A stretch of DNA of 64,000 bases from Hyphococcus flavus (GCF_028748065.1 NZ_CP118166.1:387501-451500); one strand, 5' to 3'. Shown: positions 35,283 to 46,100, counted from the first letter of the stretch. Notes: generated by a model not told the origin, from the sequence alone. Translations and numbers: made by a program.

Positions 35283-35573
35283 TTATTTGGCTGCCTCTTC
35301 AATATTACCGGCTAACGCAACATCCCGCTCCGACAGACCGTCAGCATCATGTGTCGTCAGCGTGACCTCCACTTTGTTATAGACGTTAAACCATTCGGGA
35401 TGATGGTCGGCTTTTTCCGCCGCCAACGCGACCCGGCTCATGAACCCCCAAGCCTCATTAAAATCGCTGAATTTGAAGGTTCTGGATACGGCGTCACGCC
35501 CCTCAACCATCTTCCATTCCGGATAACGGCTCAAGAACGTCTCGCGCTCCTCCTCGCTAAGCTTTCTGACCAT
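35283..35573 (-). CDS. phhB: Pterin-4a-carbinolamine dehydratase
   Basis: 96 residues, full PCD/DCoH length. [20 protein letters not shown] holds the active-site His pair and Trp/Asn. It recycles 4a-hydroxytetrahydrobiopterin formed by aromatic amino-acid hydroxylases, though many bacteria use it in folate or pterin metabolism. Stand-alone here, in front of the divergent siderophore receptor. Confidence 0.92.
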   Translation of the reverse strand: MVRKLSEEERETFLSRYPEWKMVEGRDAVSRTFKFSDFNEAWGFMSRVALAAEKADHHPEWFNVYNKVEVTLTTHDADGLSERDVALAGNIEEAAK

Positions 35574-35651
35574 GTCCGAGCCTTTCTATAGTCGCCACTG
35601 CAACACTCCCCCTTTCACGTGCTTTCTCGGGCTGATTTAGTCAAGAAATGT

Positions 35652-35704
35652 AATTGACAATCATTCTCATGATCGATAGCCAAGCTGTAATTGAGAATTA
35701 CTCG
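35652..35704 (+). promoter_or_regulatory. Fur-like operator(s) in front of the siderophore receptor
   Basis: TGACAATCATTCTC (within 35652-35670) matches 12 of 14 bases of the Fur-box half TGATAATCATTATC. A second dyad, TAATTGAGAATTA (35688-35700), lies just after it. Both are 50-100 bases before the receptor's ATG, so iron repression is likely. Confidence 0.65.
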
Positions 35705-35749
35705 CAACGGGTGTCAGGAACGCCCACCAGTGCCAAAGGGGTATCGACT

Positions 35750-37885
35750 ATGGGACGCAAGACTGCGTTAGCGCTGACAACCATTTTAGCCACAACTCTA
35801 CATTCAAACATGGCGGTCGCAGATGACACCGCAGATGAAATCGTCGTTGTTGGAAAGGTCCTTTATACTGATCAGGTGAACGCGCTGAAAGCGCCAACAC
35901 CGATTATCGATGTTCCACAAAGTCTGTCGATTGTAACGGCCGATGAAATTACTCAACGCGGATTCACGAGCATCGGCGAGATCATCAACTACACGCCGGG
36001 CGTTAGCAATTCACAGGGTGAAGGTCACCGCGACTCTGTTGTGTTTCGCGGCGTTCGCTCCACTGCCGATTTCTTCATCGATGGCGTTCGCGACGATGTG
36101 CAGTATTATCGCCCGCTTTATAATCTTGAGCAGGTCGAAATCCTTCGCGGCCCGAATGCGCTGCTCTTCGGCCGAGGCGGTACTGGCGGCATCCTGAACC
36201 GCGTTACAAAGAAAGGCGTCATCGGCGAAAATTTCACAGGGTATCAAGCAGGCGTTGATACGTTTGGTGAGTTTGGCTTCCAGGTCGATACTAACTACGC
36301 CGCCGGTGACACAGCAGCATTCCGGATTAATGCGATGTATGAAAGCCTGAACAATCACCGCGATTTCTATGATGGTGATCGTATCGGCATAAATCCAACG
36401 GCCAAATTCGCGATCACGCCTGCAACGACTCTGGATGTGTCTTACGAATATGTTGATCATCGCCGTTTTGTAGATCGCGGCATTCCAACAGCGAATGGCG
36501 CTCTTGACGGAACCGTTGCAAACCCGGGACGTCCGGTTGAAGACTTCAAAGATATTGTATTCGGCGATCCGGAACTGAATTTTACCGACCTGAAAGCGCA
36601 CCTCGTTCGCGCTTCATTGCAGCATGCGTTTTCTGAGAATTTTAAAGGCATCTTCAGCGCATTTTACGGCGACTATGACAAGCTCTACCAGAATTTCTAT
36701 GCGTCCGATTACAACCCGGAAATCGATGCAGATGTCGTAACGCTTGACGGATATGTCGACCGGACAGATCGCCAAAACCTGATCCTTTCAGGTAATTTAG
36801 TCGGCAAATTCAACACAGGAAGCTTCCACCACACTGTTGTTACGGGTGGCGAGTACATCAATACTTCATCGGATCAAGATCGTTTTAATTCGTTTTGGAG
36901 TGGAACGTCGGATGATATTGAGATGTTCACCATCGCCCGGCCGCTAAACTTAAGCGGAGGCGTTGGGGTCAACGCCAGCGGAATGCCAACAACAAACAGC
37001 TTCACGACAGATATCAACGACGACACGCGCGTCAGTATTGACGTCTTCTCCGCTTACTTTCAGGACCAGATCGAACTTACAGACTGGCTCGATATCGTTG
37101 CGGGCGTCCGGTATGATAGTTTCGATATCGAAGTCTTCAATGCTGAGCCGCCGACAGAAACGCGCACGCGAAAAGATGACAAATTTTCACCACGCTTCGG
37201 CGTTATCCTGAAACCGCAGGAAAATATCTCTATTTACGGCAGCTATAGTGAATCATTCCTGCCGCGCAGCGGCGAGCAATTCGCGAATATCAATGGCGAC
37301 AATAACGCCCTTGACCCTAACACCTTCTCCAACCTCGAAGCGGGTGTAAAATGGGACTTCAACCAAGGACTTAGCCTAACCGCCGCTGTTTTCGAGATTG
37401 AACAAAGCTCACCGCAAGTGGCGGACAATGATCCATCAACGCTGGACATCATCGACTCGAAAATTCAGGGATTTGAAGCTCAGCTACAGGGCCACGTAAC
37501 CGAGCAATGGTTTGTTTCTGCGGGCTATAGCTATCTTGACGGAGAAATTGTTAACCGGATGGGACCAACGGGCTTGCGGCCGCAGGAACTACCGGAACAC
37601 ATGTTCTCTGTCTGGAACAGTTTTCAGGCAACGGAAAAGTTTGGTCTGGGGTTTGGCCTGACCTATCAGGACGAGAGCTTTATCAACAATGGCAATACCG
37701 CGATCCTTCCAAGCTATGTCCGGCTTGACGCCGCAGCCTATTATGACGTGTCCGATAAGTTACGCCTTCAGGTTAACGTCGAGAATCTGACAGACGAGCT
37801 TTATTTCCCGAACTCGCACAGTACGCATCAGGCGACAGTGGGCGCGCCAGTCAACGCAAGGTTCACAATCACGGGAACGCTCTGA
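35750..37885 (+). CDS. TonB-dependent siderophore receptor
   Basis: 711 residues from ATG 35750 (AAAGGGG ribosome site), giving a normal signal peptide ending near MAVAD; an earlier in-frame ATG overlaps the Fur-like box. The TonB box is DEIVVVGKV. The plug has DVPQSLSIVTADEI, VVFRGVRSTADFFIDGVRDD and LRGPNALLFGRGGTGGILNRVTKK, signatures of the ferric-siderophore receptor (TIGR01783) type. The barrel ends ARFTITGTL. Iron uptake across the outer membrane; specific siderophore not determinable. A bidirectional terminator follows. Confidence 0.92.
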   Translation: MGRKTALALTTILATTLHSNMAVADDTADEIVVVGKVLYTDQVNALKAPTPIIDVPQSLSIVTADEITQRGFTSIGEIINYTPGVSNSQGEGHRDSVVFRGVRSTADFFIDGVRDDVQYYRPLYNLEQVEILRGPNALLFGRGGTGGILNRVTKKGVIGENFTGYQAGVDTFGEFGFQVDTNYAAGDTAAFRINAMYESLNNHRDFYDGDRIGINPTAKFAITPATTLDVSYEYVDHRRFVDRGIPTANGALDGTVANPGRPVEDFKDIVFGDPELNFTDLKAHLVRASLQHAFSENFKGIFSAFYGDYDKLYQNFYASDYNPEIDADVVTLDGYVDRTDRQNLILSGNLVGKFNTGSFHHTVVTGGEYINTSSDQDRFNSFWSGTSDDIEMFTIARPLNLSGGVGVNASGMPTTNSFTTDINDDTRVSIDVFSAYFQDQIELTDWLDIVAGVRYDSFDIEVFNAEPPTETRTRKDDKFSPRFGVILKPQENISIYGSYSESFLPRSGEQFANINGDNNALDPNTFSNLEAGVKWDFNQGLSLTAAVFEIEQSSPQVADNDPSTLDIIDSKIQGFEAQLQGHVTEQWFVSAGYSYLDGEIVNRMGPTGLRPQELPEHMFSVWNSFQATEKFGLGFGLTYQDESFINNGNTAILPSYVRLDAAAYYDVSDKLRLQVNVENLTDELYFPNSHSTHQATVGAPVNARFTITGTL

Positions 37886-37934
37886 GGACTGACATTCTCT
37901 GTTTGGGGAATGTAACCCTGCGTAACATAGAAAA

Positions 37935-37971
37935 GGGCCGCTCATCTGAGCGGCCCTCAATCCTTTTAGCA
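37935..37971. terminator. Bidirectional terminator after the siderophore receptor
   Basis: GGGCCGCTC (37935-37943), ATCT, GAGCGGCCC (37948-37956). Plus-strand downstream is TCAATCCTTTT; on the minus strand the stem is followed by TTTTC. It can end both the receptor and the minus-strand small ORF at 38027-38104. Confidence 0.85.
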
Positions 37972-38026
37972 GGATCGCGATTTCGTCAGCCAACAGGCCT
38001 CGAGATCTTTTCAATAAATCCGGTGG

Positions 38027-38104
38027 TCACGCGCGTGTCGAAGGCTGCTCCGAGACGCGCTGTTTCCACAAAGACCTCATTGGCTTTAAGAAATCACTCG
38101 ACAT
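38027..38104 (-). CDS. Possible 25-residue small protein behind an exceptionally strong ribosome site
   Basis: Minus-strand frame of 25 codons plus TGA (MSSDFLKPMRSLWKQR...). Its ribosome site is AGGAGGTGATCC, the full complement of the 3' end of 16S rRNA (the plus strand reads GGATCACCTCCT at 38106-38117), with GGAGG seven bases from ATG. A terminator lies about 70 bases downstream on the same strand. A direct repeat TTGCAAT (12-bp period, about 38167-38185) lies upstream. No homologue is known to me; the signals rather than the peptide argue that it is expressed. Confidence 0.4.
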   Translation of the reverse strand: MSSDFLKPMRSLWKQRVSEQPSTRA

Positions 38105-38459
38105 CGGATCACCTCCTCTCGTTGCTGAAAACCTGTCTAAAATCATGGGCTGCGTTTCGCGCTATTGCAACCCCAATTGCAACACCAGACAGTTAAAGGA
38201 AATGGTTAATAAATGAGGCCGGACGTGGCTTGGGGGCGATGTCCGGCCTCACAGACGGCTTCAGCGTTACTCCCCCTTGAAAAAACGCGCGAGACCGTCT
38301 GAATCTGGTAAGAAATACGCGGACACTTCCTGCCCGAGAGAGAGAAGCAGGCAGGCGGAGGGGCGACATTCGTCAGGGGCGCGCCCGCGCATTCCTGTTG
38401 GCTTCGATACGCAAAACCAACTTAGATACGTTCCGGAACCTGCTCGGACGCAAAAAAGG
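38105..38459. other. Gene-free stretch upstream of the small ORF
   Basis: 355 bases without a credible gene. It contains the hairpin at 38215-38250, a looser dyad CAGACGG (38252-38258) with CCGTCTG (about 38293-38299), and candidate promoter bases for the minus-strand small ORF. Otherwise nothing recognisable. Confidence 0.5.
38215..38250. repeat. Perfect 10-bp inverted repeat
   Basis: GAGGCCGGAC (38215-38224), 16-base loop, GTCCGGCCTC (38241-38250). On the minus strand it is followed by ATTTATT, so it could be a weak terminator for the sigma/anti-sigma operon, though that ends 210 bases away. Confidence 0.55.
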
Positions 38460-39158
38460 TCAGATTTTTTTCAGCAGCCCAATGCCAATGACGGGTCCTG
38501 TAGGCGCGCCGCTCGGGGAGCCTCCTTGGGGCTCGATACTAACAGCCAGTGCTGCGCCAGCATTAATTAAGTCTCTCAACAGCGCAGGGATGTGAACGAG
38601 ATCGTCACCCTCAGCGCCGATCAGCCCCAACGAGCGCGGCGTGCCGTCTTCGGGGATGAGCCACAACTCGGCCGACTGACCTTCAGCGATTTCAATCGCG
38701 GCGTCCTGAATTCGAATCGCCGTGAGCGTTCCGTCAATTTCCGCGACGAACACCGGCGCTGCGTCAGCCGGCAGAATAGTCGCCACAAATGCCGGCGACG
38801 GCGGTACGGAAGGCTGCTGAACAGAGAATACATACACTACTGACAGCACTGCTAAAGCCGCCATTGCGCCGGTTGAAAATCGCCAGAACGGTAGGGAAGA
38901 CCATAGCGAAGATTTTGCAGCAGACTGCGCAAACAACGTTTCTTCGATACGCTGTTTCAAGAGCGTCGGCGCTTCGTGAGGCTCGATCTCCTCGGCAAGG
39001 TTGCCAAGCTGCGCTTCCCAGAAACGAACACTGGCGGCAAACGCGGCATCTGTTTCAATACGGCGCTCCGCTTGCACGTGCGCCTCGCTGGAAAGCACGC
39101 CAAGAACATACTCTCCGGCAAGGATGCTGTCGTCGTACGTTTCGCCGCTTTCGCTCAT
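38460..39158 (-). CDS. RskA-family anti-sigma factor
   Basis: 232 residues. N-terminal cytosolic zinc-finger-like/anti-sigma part (LAGEYVLGVLSSEAHVQAERRI; AFAASVRFWEAQLGNLAEEI), one membrane helix (about 92-112), and a periplasmic RskA domain with ELWLIPEDGTPRSLGLI and LAVSIEPQGGSPSGAPTGPV, the family signature. It binds the sigma factor encoded just before it (4-base overlap) and releases it on a periplasmic signal. Confidence 0.93.
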   Translation of the reverse strand: MSESGETYDDSILAGEYVLGVLSSEAHVQAERRIETDAAFAASVRFWEAQLGNLAEEIEPHEAPTLLKQRIEETLFAQSAAKSSLWSSLPFWRFSTGAMAALAVLSVVYVFSVQQPSVPPSPAFVATILPADAAPVFVAEIDGTLTAIRIQDAAIEIAEGQSAELWLIPEDGTPRSLGLIGAEGDDLVHIPALLRDLINAGAALAVSIEPQGGSPSGAPTGPVIGIGLLKKI

Positions 39159-39718
39159 TCCGATACGCTTTCGGTTTTTTCGGTTTCGAGACAGCCGCGT
39201 AGTTTAGCGAGACCGCGGCGCACCCAGCTTTTGACGGTGCCGGCCGGTTTGCCGAGCGAGCCCGCCAGATCGTTATATGTCCGGCCCTTGAAGAAGGCGT
39301 CGCGTATCACTGACTTTTGCGGATCTTCGAGTTTGTCGAGACACGCCGCAAGGCGGCGATATTGATCGGATCGGGCGGCCTCATCCTCAGGCGATGGCGC
39401 GTCGCTGACGAGATCCGTCTGCTCCTGAATATCAGCTGCCGGCGTTTTGCGTTTTCTTGCACGATCAATGGCTGCGTTTCGCGTAATAGTGATTAACCAG
39501 GTCATGCCTGTCGCTTTACTCAACTGAAAAGTCCCCGCCTTCCGCCACACTTTGATATAGGCGTCATGAACGGCGTCTTCTGTTTCCGTTTGCTCATTCA
39601 AGATACGTAGCGCCACGGCAAAAAGTTTCGCCGAAGTGCGATCATAAAGATCGCTGAATGCGGACCTGTCCCGTAGTGAGATTCGCGCCAGCAATTCCTC
39701 TATTGTCGGATCGGCCAT
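39155..39718 (-). CDS. ECF-family RNA polymerase sigma factor (SigK-like)
   Basis: 187 residues. Region 2 (SAFSDLYDRTSAKLFAVALRIL ... EDAVHDAYIKVWRKA) and region 4 (LEDPQKSVIRDAFFKGRTYNDLAGSLGKPAGTVKSWVRRGLAKLR) are complete. Pairs with the RskA-type anti-sigma gene overlapping its end, a well-known module that responds to envelope or redox stress. Target promoters cannot be read here. Confidence 0.93.
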   Translation of the reverse strand: MADPTIEELLARISLRDRSAFSDLYDRTSAKLFAVALRILNEQTETEDAVHDAYIKVWRKAGTFQLSKATGMTWLITITRNAAIDRARKRKTPAADIQEQTDLVSDAPSPEDEAARSDQYRRLAACLDKLEDPQKSVIRDAFFKGRTYNDLAGSLGKPAGTVKSWVRRGLAKLRGCLETEKTESVSE

Positions 39719-39781
39719 ATCCCCTGCTTATGCAACCATGCAGGCACTCTACATGAGTTTAAAATTCGGGCAAACGACCTG

Positions 39782-40915
39782 CTACACTGGGGCGCGAAAA
39801 TAAACGCCGCCCTTCATCGGGACGGGAACTCTTGTTGTTTTGGGGTAGCTTAAGGGAAGTTTTTTTAAACTCCTGACCGCGAGATAGGCGAAACACTCCG
39901 CCTCCAGATCATCGCCGCGCCAACCAGCTTCTTCCGCTGTAACAACCGGCGCATCAAGCATGTCTTTTAACGCCGCCATCATTGCCGGATTGTGACGGCC
40001 GCCGCCGCACACGATCCATCCGCCCGGCGGATCAGGGAGAAATTTTACAGAGTCGCGAATGCAAGCGGCGGTAAATGCCGTCAGTGTCGCCGCGCCGTCC
40101 TCAGGCGAAAGTTTTCTCACATGATCGAGTTTAAAATCGTAGCGATCAAGCGACTTCGGCGGACTGCGACGCAAATACGGCGCAAGCAGCATCATTCGCA
40201 ACGCTTCTTCATTGACTTCGCCTGCGCGGGCCATGGCGCCGTCCTTATCCATCGGCTCGCCCGTTTTAAGCTCAACCCACTCATCAATAAGCCCGTTGCC
40301 GGGGCCGCAGTCATACGCAATCAAGTCCGCCGCCCGCGCATTTTCAGGCGCATATGTGACGTTTGATACTCCACCGAGATTTATGACGCCTACGGCGCAT
40401 TCGGGCGGTTCCGGCATGGCGGCAAGCAATGCTCGATGATAAGCTGGTGCAAATGGCGCGCCCTCTCCGCCAGCAGCCACGTCCGCCGCTCGAAAATCGC
40501 AAACAACATCGATGCGTGTTTCATCAGCGAGCACGCGACCATCGCCGATCTGCCAGGTTCTTCCCGCCACGCCCGGATCCCGTGACGGGCGATGCAAAAT
40601 CGTCTGGCCATGAAACCCCATGACATCAATATCTGTTCGCTTGACGCCCGCCTCTTCCAGAAGCTTTTCAACGGCCAAAATATGCGCATGGGTCACTTCG
40701 CCAGCAGCCTTGCCTATCTCAGCGGCCCCGTCACGGCCTTCCAGCGCCGCCTTGATTGCCCGGCGGGCCCAGATTTTGTGATCGCGACTGTAGGGAACAT
40801 GGATGGCGTGACCGGTTTCAACGACGTCCTCACCGTCCGTCGTGAGAATCGCGGCGTCGATGCCGTCAAGGGACGTGCCGCTCATTAGTCCGATTGCTGT
40901 CAGCCGGTTTGTCAT
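39782..40915 (-). CDS. anmK: Anhydro-N-acetylmuramic acid kinase
   Basis: About 377 residues from ATG 40915 (AGAGAG five bases upstream; a GTG two codons earlier is possible). TAIGLMSGTSLDGIDAAIL is the N-terminal AnmK signature, with INLGGVSNVTY, DCGPGNGLIDE and VCGGGRHNP for ATP and sugar binding. It phosphorylates and opens anhydro-MurNAc recovered from peptidoglycan. Divergent from the creatininase-family gene. Confidence 0.95.
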   Translation of the reverse strand: MTNRLTAIGLMSGTSLDGIDAAILTTDGEDVVETGHAIHVPYSRDHKIWARRAIKAALEGRDGAAEIGKAAGEVTHAHILAVEKLLEEAGVKRTDIDVMGFHGQTILHRPSRDPGVAGRTWQIGDGRVLADETRIDVVCDFRAADVAAGGEGAPFAPAYHRALLAAMPEPPECAVGVINLGGVSNVTYAPENARAADLIAYDCGPGNGLIDEWVELKTGEPMDKDGAMARAGEVNEEALRMMLLAPYLRRSPPKSLDRYDFKLDHVRKLSPEDGAATLTAFTAACIRDSVKFLPDPPGGWIVCGGGRHNPAMMAALKDMLDAPVVTAEEAGWRGDDLEAECFAYLAVRSLKKLPLSYPKTTRVPVPMKGGVYFRAPV

Positions 40916-41017
40916 AAGCACTCTCTAAACTGATCTTGCAAATGAAAACAAAGGATCACTTAATACGGATGGCGTGTCTTTTACACAAAAGCTCAACTCT
41001 ACGAAAAGGAACCAATC

Positions 41018-41770
41018 ATGCTGATGGCGTTAAGCACTTGGCAAGAAATCGAAGCCTACCTCTCCCGTTCCACGGGGATTATTGTCCCTATTGGTTCATT
41101 TGAACAACATGGGCCGAACGGACTGGTTGGCACGGATGCGCTGTGTCCTGAAATTATCGCAAACGCAGGTGCGGCAGACCGCGACGATATTCTGATCGCG
41201 CCGACTTTTTCTGTTGGTTGTGCTCAACATCATCTGGCGTTTCCCGGCACGATTACTTTACGTCCATCGACCATGATCGCAGCGATGACCGACTGGGTGG
41301 CGTCACTTCGGCGTCATGGCTTTCGCCGGATATATTTCCTGAATGGTCATGGCGGCAATATCGCGACAATCCAGGCGGCGTTTTCGGAAATCTATGCTGA
41401 CGACAGCTTCAGCACAGACGGGCCGGGCAACGAGGCTGTAAAGATGACGTTGCGCAACTGGTGGGATCTTTCAGGCATCGAAAAACTATGTCTTGAAATG
41501 TACCCCAAAGGACATGGATCACACGCAACGCCATCGGAAGTTTCAGTGACTTATTTCGCTTATCCGGAAGCAGTAAAATCGGCGTCCATGGAGCCTGAAA
41601 TTGCTCCTTCCGGCCCGATCCGCGACGCCCATGATTACCGGCGCCGTTTCCCCGATGGGAGGATCGGCTCAAATCCGGCTCAATCATCTGCGCAGGATGG
41701 CGAGAAAATCGTTACCGCAGCGGCCAAAGCGCTTCTGGATGATTATGAAAGCTTTCTCAGCGCAACCTAA
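41018..41770 (+). CDS. Creatininase-family amidohydrolase
   Basis: 250 residues. IVPIGSFEQHGPNGLVGTDAL carries the metal-binding Glu/His and Asp, LNGHGGN is the second signature, and GSHATPSEVSVT is the third. The family includes creatininase, MftE and formamidase-like enzymes, so the exact substrate is open. Starts with ATG after AAAAGGA; not obviously linked to its neighbours. Confidence 0.9.
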   Translation: MLMALSTWQEIEAYLSRSTGIIVPIGSFEQHGPNGLVGTDALCPEIIANAGAADRDDILIAPTFSVGCAQHHLAFPGTITLRPSTMIAAMTDWVASLRRHGFRRIYFLNGHGGNIATIQAAFSEIYADDSFSTDGPGNEAVKMTLRNWWDLSGIEKLCLEMYPKGHGSHATPSEVSVTYFAYPEAVKSASMEPEIAPSGPIRDAHDYRRRFPDGRIGSNPAQSSAQDGEKIVTAAAKALLDDYESFLSAT

Positions 41771-41864
41771 AGTAAAGGAAAGCGGCGTTCTTAAACATCA
41801 GGTCGCTGGACAATAGCTCTGAGCGTGATAGTCCGGCGGTTATTCCAATAAACCGAGAAGCCCC

Positions 41865-43118
41865 ATGACTGCCGGCAAAACTTACAAATCCGACTTTTTA
41901 AACGTGCTCGACGAGCGCGGGTTTATTGCGCAAGGCACCAATTTGGACGGCCTTGATGAAAAGGCCGTTGCCGGGATTGTCACAGGTTATATCGGATTTG
42001 ACGCTACCGCGCCGTCTCTTCATGCGGGCAGCCTGCTACAAATCATGTTGCTTTACTGGTTGCAGCAAACCGGTCACCGACCTGTTGCACTCATGGGCGG
42101 CGGCACAACCAAGGTCGGAGACCCAACCGGCAAGGATGAGCAACGAAAACTGCTCACCGACGACGATATCGAGACGAATATATCAGGCATCAAAGATGTA
42201 TTTCAGAAGTTTTTAACATTCGGCGACGGGCCGACTGACGCCCTGATGGTCAACAATAACGACTGGCTGTCACAGCTTGGCTATATCGAGTTTTTGCGCG
42301 ACTACGGTATTCATTTCACCATTAATCGGATGCTCACCTTTGACAGCGTCAAACTCCGGCTTGATCGCGAAAGCCCAATGACGTTTCTCGAATTCAACTA
42401 CATGCTGATGCAGGCTTATGACTTTCATGAGCTTTTGAACCGCTGCAACTGCACGCTGCAACTTGGCGGCACTGACCAGTGGGGCAATATCGTCAATGGC
42501 GTCGAACTTTGCCGGCGCAAAGACAGTACGGAAGTTTTTGGTCTGACGACGCCGCTGCTGACCACCGCCTCCGGTAAGAAAATGGGCAAGACAGAAAACG
42601 GCGCAGTCTGGCTGAACGCCGACATGTTCTCTCCCTATGACTACTGGCAGTATTGGCGGAATGTTGAGGATGCAGACGTCGTAAAGCTGCTCGCGCGGTT
42701 TACCACGCTGCCTATGGATGAAGTTCGAAGGCTGGGCGCATTAGACGGCGCTGAAATAAACGAAGCGAAGAAAATGCTCGCCAACGAAGCAACCGCGCTC
42801 TTGCACGGACCGGAAGCGGCTAAAAGCGCTGCCGAAACCGCGCAAAAGACATTTGAACAAGGCGGGCTAGGGGGAGATCTGCCGACAATCAAACTAAGCG
42901 CAACCGACTTGAGCGCATCGCCGGTTATCGATCAGTTCCTGGCGGCAGGTTTGTGCGCCTCAAAAGGCGAAGCGCGCCGTCACATCAAAGCGGGCGCACT
43001 GAAACTCAATGACGAGCCCGTGCGTGAAGAACGTAATTTTACTACTGACGATATTCGCGACGGCGCCATCAAACTTTCCATCGGCAAAAAGAAACACGCG
43101 ATTTTGCGATTGACTTAA
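41865..43118 (+). CDS. tyrS: Tyrosyl-tRNA synthetase
   Basis: 417 residues, bacterial TyrS of the longer form. [17 protein letters not shown] holds the HIGH-like motif (HAGS), KMGKTENG the KMSKS-like loop, GGTDQWGNI the tyrosine/ATP pocket, and a C-terminal S4 RNA-binding domain ([19 protein letters not shown]) is present. Charges tRNA-Tyr. Its stop overlaps by four bases the stop of the convergent AsmA-like gene. Confidence 0.97.
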   Translation: MTAGKTYKSDFLNVLDERGFIAQGTNLDGLDEKAVAGIVTGYIGFDATAPSLHAGSLLQIMLLYWLQQTGHRPVALMGGGTTKVGDPTGKDEQRKLLTDDDIETNISGIKDVFQKFLTFGDGPTDALMVNNNDWLSQLGYIEFLRDYGIHFTINRMLTFDSVKLRLDRESPMTFLEFNYMLMQAYDFHELLNRCNCTLQLGGTDQWGNIVNGVELCRRKDSTEVFGLTTPLLTTASGKKMGKTENGAVWLNADMFSPYDYWQYWRNVEDADVVKLLARFTTLPMDEVRRLGALDGAEINEAKKMLANEATALLHGPEAAKSAAETAQKTFEQGGLGGDLPTIKLSATDLSASPVIDQFLAAGLCASKGEARRHIKAGALKLNDEPVREERNFTTDDIRDGAIKLSIGKKKHAILRLT

Positions 43119-46100
43119 TTCTGGTTGTCTGTTGGGGCCTGCTCTTCAGCGGGCGGCGCCGGCGCTGTTTCAACAGGTGTTTGCGGCCGCAATATCCGGC
43201 GGAAAATGCCTGGTGTTAAGGCGGACAACGGATTGACGGTGACTTGTGGACTAGCCGTCTCACCGCTCACATTATAAGTAAATGCGACGATGCCCTCGCC
43301 TTTTTTGCCAACAAGCAAGTCACCAATGATAGGCGTGAAGCCCAGAATGGAGTTCAGCATGTAAAGCGGCGCGACGGCGCCGTTCAGTCGGGTTTGGCCT
43401 CCGGCCCCAAAACCAACAGCGCCATCGACAGATATGCCAACCGATGAACCTGTCGCCTGCAGATCATCAATGTTCAACTCACCGTTCGAATACTCAAATT
43501 CGCCAGCAGCATAGTCGAATTCGATACCTTCCCCGCTGAGGAGGTTCGCAAGCCCGTCGAGAGAGCCTGCTGACAATATTCGGGCAAGTAACGGCGCGTT
43601 TATGACTTGCATTTCTCGTGCTTCAATCTCACCTGAGAATCCAGCATCTTCTTCAGGGTGAAGCATAAGGCGCATAATGCCCTCGCCGCCATGGACAGAA
43701 TTGAGACCAAACAATCCTGACATCAGCCCGCCTAACTCTTTTGTCTCAGCTTCAATCATCCGTTGCGGGCCTTCCTCAGCGCCGGTCATGGACATGGTGA
43801 CTTTCAACGGCGTGCCGCTTTCATCAAATGCAGTAAAATCCAGAGCGCGGAGATTTTCGGCATCACGAAGCATATCCAACGCGCCGTCTAAATACTGAAC
43901 GTCGTTGCGCATGGCCATCCGGTCTATACGTGCATTCACCGCAATTCCCTGACCCCAGGGAAAAGGTTCGCCATCAGATTGATTGGCGCCGCCCAACATC
44001 TGCTCAATCATAGGGGCTGCATTCAAAAACGGGCCCACAGCCGTAAAGACGAGCACGCCTGCCGCATCACGTTCCGCCCGTATCGTCAGGTCAGCCGCTT
44101 CACTTAGCGAAAAGTCTGTGATGCTGGCGGAGCGAAGCGCGCCAGCGGCGTTAAACACCATCGCCCCCTCAACATGAGCGTTATTGTCCGCTTCAATTGC
44201 AAATGAGTCGACGAATACGCCGTCATCTTCAAACCGCATTTTCAACGTCCCGGATGCGGGCATGTTTGCCGGCTTTCGCCAACCCAGTGCTTCGAAGGAC
44301 ATAGAGGCGTCGCTAAAATCCGTATCGAGATCGAGAGATTGGAAGGCGCCTAACTCGCCTATGGCTCGCCCTTTAAAGTAAACCGGTCCGCGGACGAATT
44401 GACGGGGGGAGATGCCAAATAAATCACCGGCTGTTGAATCAAATGTTCCAGCTATATCTAGTTCGGAAGGGCCGTCTTCGCGGAAAAAGCGTTGCGTCCA
44501 CACCAGTTCGATTGGCGCTTCTTCTTCAAGCCTCGCATCCGCGGTGACTGTCATTGAACGAGTTTTTAAATCAACCTGTCCCTTTGCATTCGTGAACTTG
44601 ATGCCGCCGACCAAATTATCAATGGCCAGATTATCGAAGGTCGCAATTCCTTTATAACCATATTCATGACTTGCTACGTCTCTCTTGTTCGGGCGCATGA
44701 TTTCGACATTGGCTTGCGCCTCACCGCTGAACTGATCAGGCGACAAGTTCACTTTCGTAAGCAATGTCATAGGTTTTTCATCAAGAATCCCGAGGATTGC
44801 CCGCGCATCGCCTTGAGCCGTAAAACGATAATAAGTGGGCCGCCATTTCGGCATGAATTCCGGAAATGACACTTCCCCCTTAAGAATGTCGACTTCGCCG
44901 ACTTCTGCGTTTTTAACATTCAGCAGAAAACTGTTTCCGCGTAAAACGCCCGATCCAGAGCCATTGCGTAACGGGGTCATGCCATTGACATAGTGCGCCA
45001 TGACGTTGCGGGCATTAAAGGTAAGCTCCATGGCGTCATCTGGCAGCGCACCATCTTCGGCAATGGCGCCTGGCGCCATATCCATTTTGAACATGATGTT
45101 TTCGATATGCGCGGCCTCAAGACGTTCCTCAACCCAATCACGCGCGCCGTTTGCAAGACCTTCTTTCGGCCAAAGATTAAGCAGTCTTGCTGGGTTTAAC
45201 GATCCATCAAAGCGAATATCTGCAATTACGCCAGGTGAAACAGATGAGGCTTTGTCCCCTTCACGCGGTGCATGAAACGATACCGATCCGACAGCATCCA
45301 TTTCCTCAACAGATGTTTTCAGGCGTTTTACGTGGAGACGCCTTTCCTCAATTCGATAGAGGCCGTTTGCCTGATTATCCTGAAACGCCAAAGTCCCCTC
45401 AAGATAATCGGGGGAAGCGATCGCAATCTCGCTTGATTGAAGATTAAATGAAATTTCCTGAGGCTTTCTGATATCCTCGCCAAAGCTGACGACAATATTG
45501 CCTGATATGTCACCGCGCGCGCCTTCCACATCAAATAGAAAGCGTTCCAGTGAAAAGTGGTTACTCTCGGGATCAAAGCCGGCCACCCAGGAAATTTCAG
45601 AAATGCGCCGGCGAGCACCGCCCAATGTGAGATGCCCGGCGCCAACCGTTGCATCAAACTTCGAGGCCAGCACGTCACCCTCTGGTGTAAATGACAGCTC
45701 GGCCACCCCCGATACCGGCGCTTCGATAATTGATGCACGATCCCCATAAAACATGCTTAAAATGTCACCGATTGGAAAACGCTCTCCATTGACGAGAACA
45801 TCGATGACGCCGCTGTTTTCAATATATTCTGCATTGGCGGCGAGCGTTGCGCTGGCTCCATCCATTTCGATAGCGCCGGATACGCGTGCAGCCAGTCCTG
45901 AAGCATTTCGTTTCAAATAGATCTGGGTATCTGGCGCTGACCAAGACCGACCCGACGCCGCATCAAGAAACAAGACTTCCGCGTTGTTCAGTTCCGCCGA
46001 CTCAAATGCGCTTTTTAGGATACCACCATCAATCAAGGATGAAATTCCAGGGAATGCTGACTTTTTCCGTTCTGTTTTTGCGACAGGAATTTCAACGTTC

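Noticed and set aside
37903-38196. Plus-strand frame of 97 codons after the siderophore receptor
   Set aside because: Crosses the terminator hairpin and the opposite-strand small ORF; no domain features.
38277-38570. Plus-strand frame of 97 codons
   Set aside because: Overlaps the anti-sigma gene, starts with TTG and has low-complexity Arg/Ser text.
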